This document shows positions 63,927-64,000 of a stretch of 64,000 bases of DNA, piece by piece (the first letter of the stretch is position 1; the number at the start of each line of letters is the position of its first letter). Both the position numbers and the translations under genes were made by a program. Source of the DNA: Pardosa pseudoannulata (lineage: Eukaryota; Arthropoda; Arachnida; Araneae; Lycosidae). Below the pieces are notes generated by a model. The model was not told the origin of the DNA, searched no databases, and saw nothing but the letters and a program-made list of their open reading frames with translations. The stretch is from assembly GCA_032207245.1 (NCBI GenBank), contig JAGEOH010000250.1, positions 1 through 64,000 of the forward strand, given 5' to 3'.

Positions 63927-64000
63927 AATTAAAAGGGAGTGGAAGAATGAGAAGATGCAATCCCGTCAAGGTGCTTGGAGGAATCGATTTCTTCGTCTTC
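63927..64000 (-). pseudogene. LINE D ORF1 C-terminal end (cut by window edge)
   Basis: The minus strand reads EDEEIDSSKHLDGIASSHSS, an acidic ending at the position and of the type seen at the ORF1 end of the other LINEs. The rest lies to the right of the window. Confidence 0.55.

Larger units (their letters stand above)
39167..64000 (-). mobile_element. LINE D, host element in three pieces
   Basis: Three minus-strand pieces form one LINE. 64000-61950 holds the end of ORF1, endonuclease and RT up to the residues before YVDD. 52788-51587 holds YVDD to the middle of RNase H. 39781-39167 holds the end of RNase H, the C-terminus, 3' UTR and tail. LINE C (52802-61936) separates the first two, with GAACAGTAGACGG at both junctions. 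LINE A (39795-51573) separates the last two, with CCACGTGACTGGG at both junctions. Reading across each junction continues the protein. The 5' end is outside the window. D is a different subfamily from A/B/F, E/L/M and C, closest to K. Confidence 0.9.

Noticed and set aside
1..64000. CRISPR array, rRNA, tRNA, bacterial operon or intron-bearing host gene
   Set aside because: No spaced short repeats, no conserved RNA gene sequence and no host exon series seen; the content is eukaryotic transposons.

Overview
The window is eukaryotic, AT-rich and almost entirely transposable-element sequence. The mix is RNase H-bearing non-LTR retrotransposons (LINEs), Jockey-type LINEs, BEL/Pao and Ty3/gypsy LTR elements, and hAT and Tc1/mariner DNA transposons. 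This fits a large arthropod genome, and I lean towards a spider from the look of the families (inference, not proven). No host gene with introns, rRNA, tRNA or CRISPR array is visible. The one host-type coding sequence is an intact, single-exon SUMO-like reading frame at 8158-8439 on the minus strand.

Layout from the left. 1-2433: two tandem pieces of a minus-strand hAT-like transposase gene. 2434-3575: LINE 3' end and LINE 5' leader pieces. 3576-8000: a decayed minus-strand BEL/Pao element. 8158-8439: SUMO. 8695-11045: a second copy of the 2857-5200 segment. 11058-13748: scrap yard of BEL, Tc1, LINE and hAT fragments. 13749-19706: near-complete plus-strand LINE F. 19707-26640: Jockey-type LINE G, split by a young complete Ty3/gypsy element (20678-25261, LTRs 2 mismatches in 199, one open gag-pol). 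26640-30480: Jockey-type LINE H. 30480-33520: Jockey-type LINE J, carrying a 5'-truncated LINE I.

From 33521 to the right edge the window is a nest of LINEs inserted into LINEs. K (33521) lies in J, L (34504) in K, M (37771) in L and D (39167) in M. A (plus, 39795-51573) and C (minus, 52802-61936) lie in D, B (minus, 41625-47560) in A, and E (minus, 57525-60909) in C. Four of these events (A, B, C, E), plus I in J and Ty3 in G, show matching target-site duplications, so the order of insertion can be read directly. The 5' parts of D, M, L, K and the 3' part of J must lie to the right of the window if the reading is correct.

The RNase H LINEs share one architecture: a roughly 560-600 bp GC-richer leader with a long hairpin, ORF1 with three CCHC knuckles, ORF2 with endonuclease, reverse transcriptase (YVDD), RNase H and a terminal Cys/His motif, then a short 3' UTR with a conserved hairpin and a (CAAC)n tail. 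The leader hairpin and the 3' hairpin keep pairing while their sequences differ between subfamilies, which suggests both act as RNA structures. LINE C has an unbroken ORF2, and A, B and F are broken mainly by one-base run-length changes. Two patches (about 37.8-41.6 kb and 61.35-61.94 kb) carry many short deletions that look more like consensus error than age.
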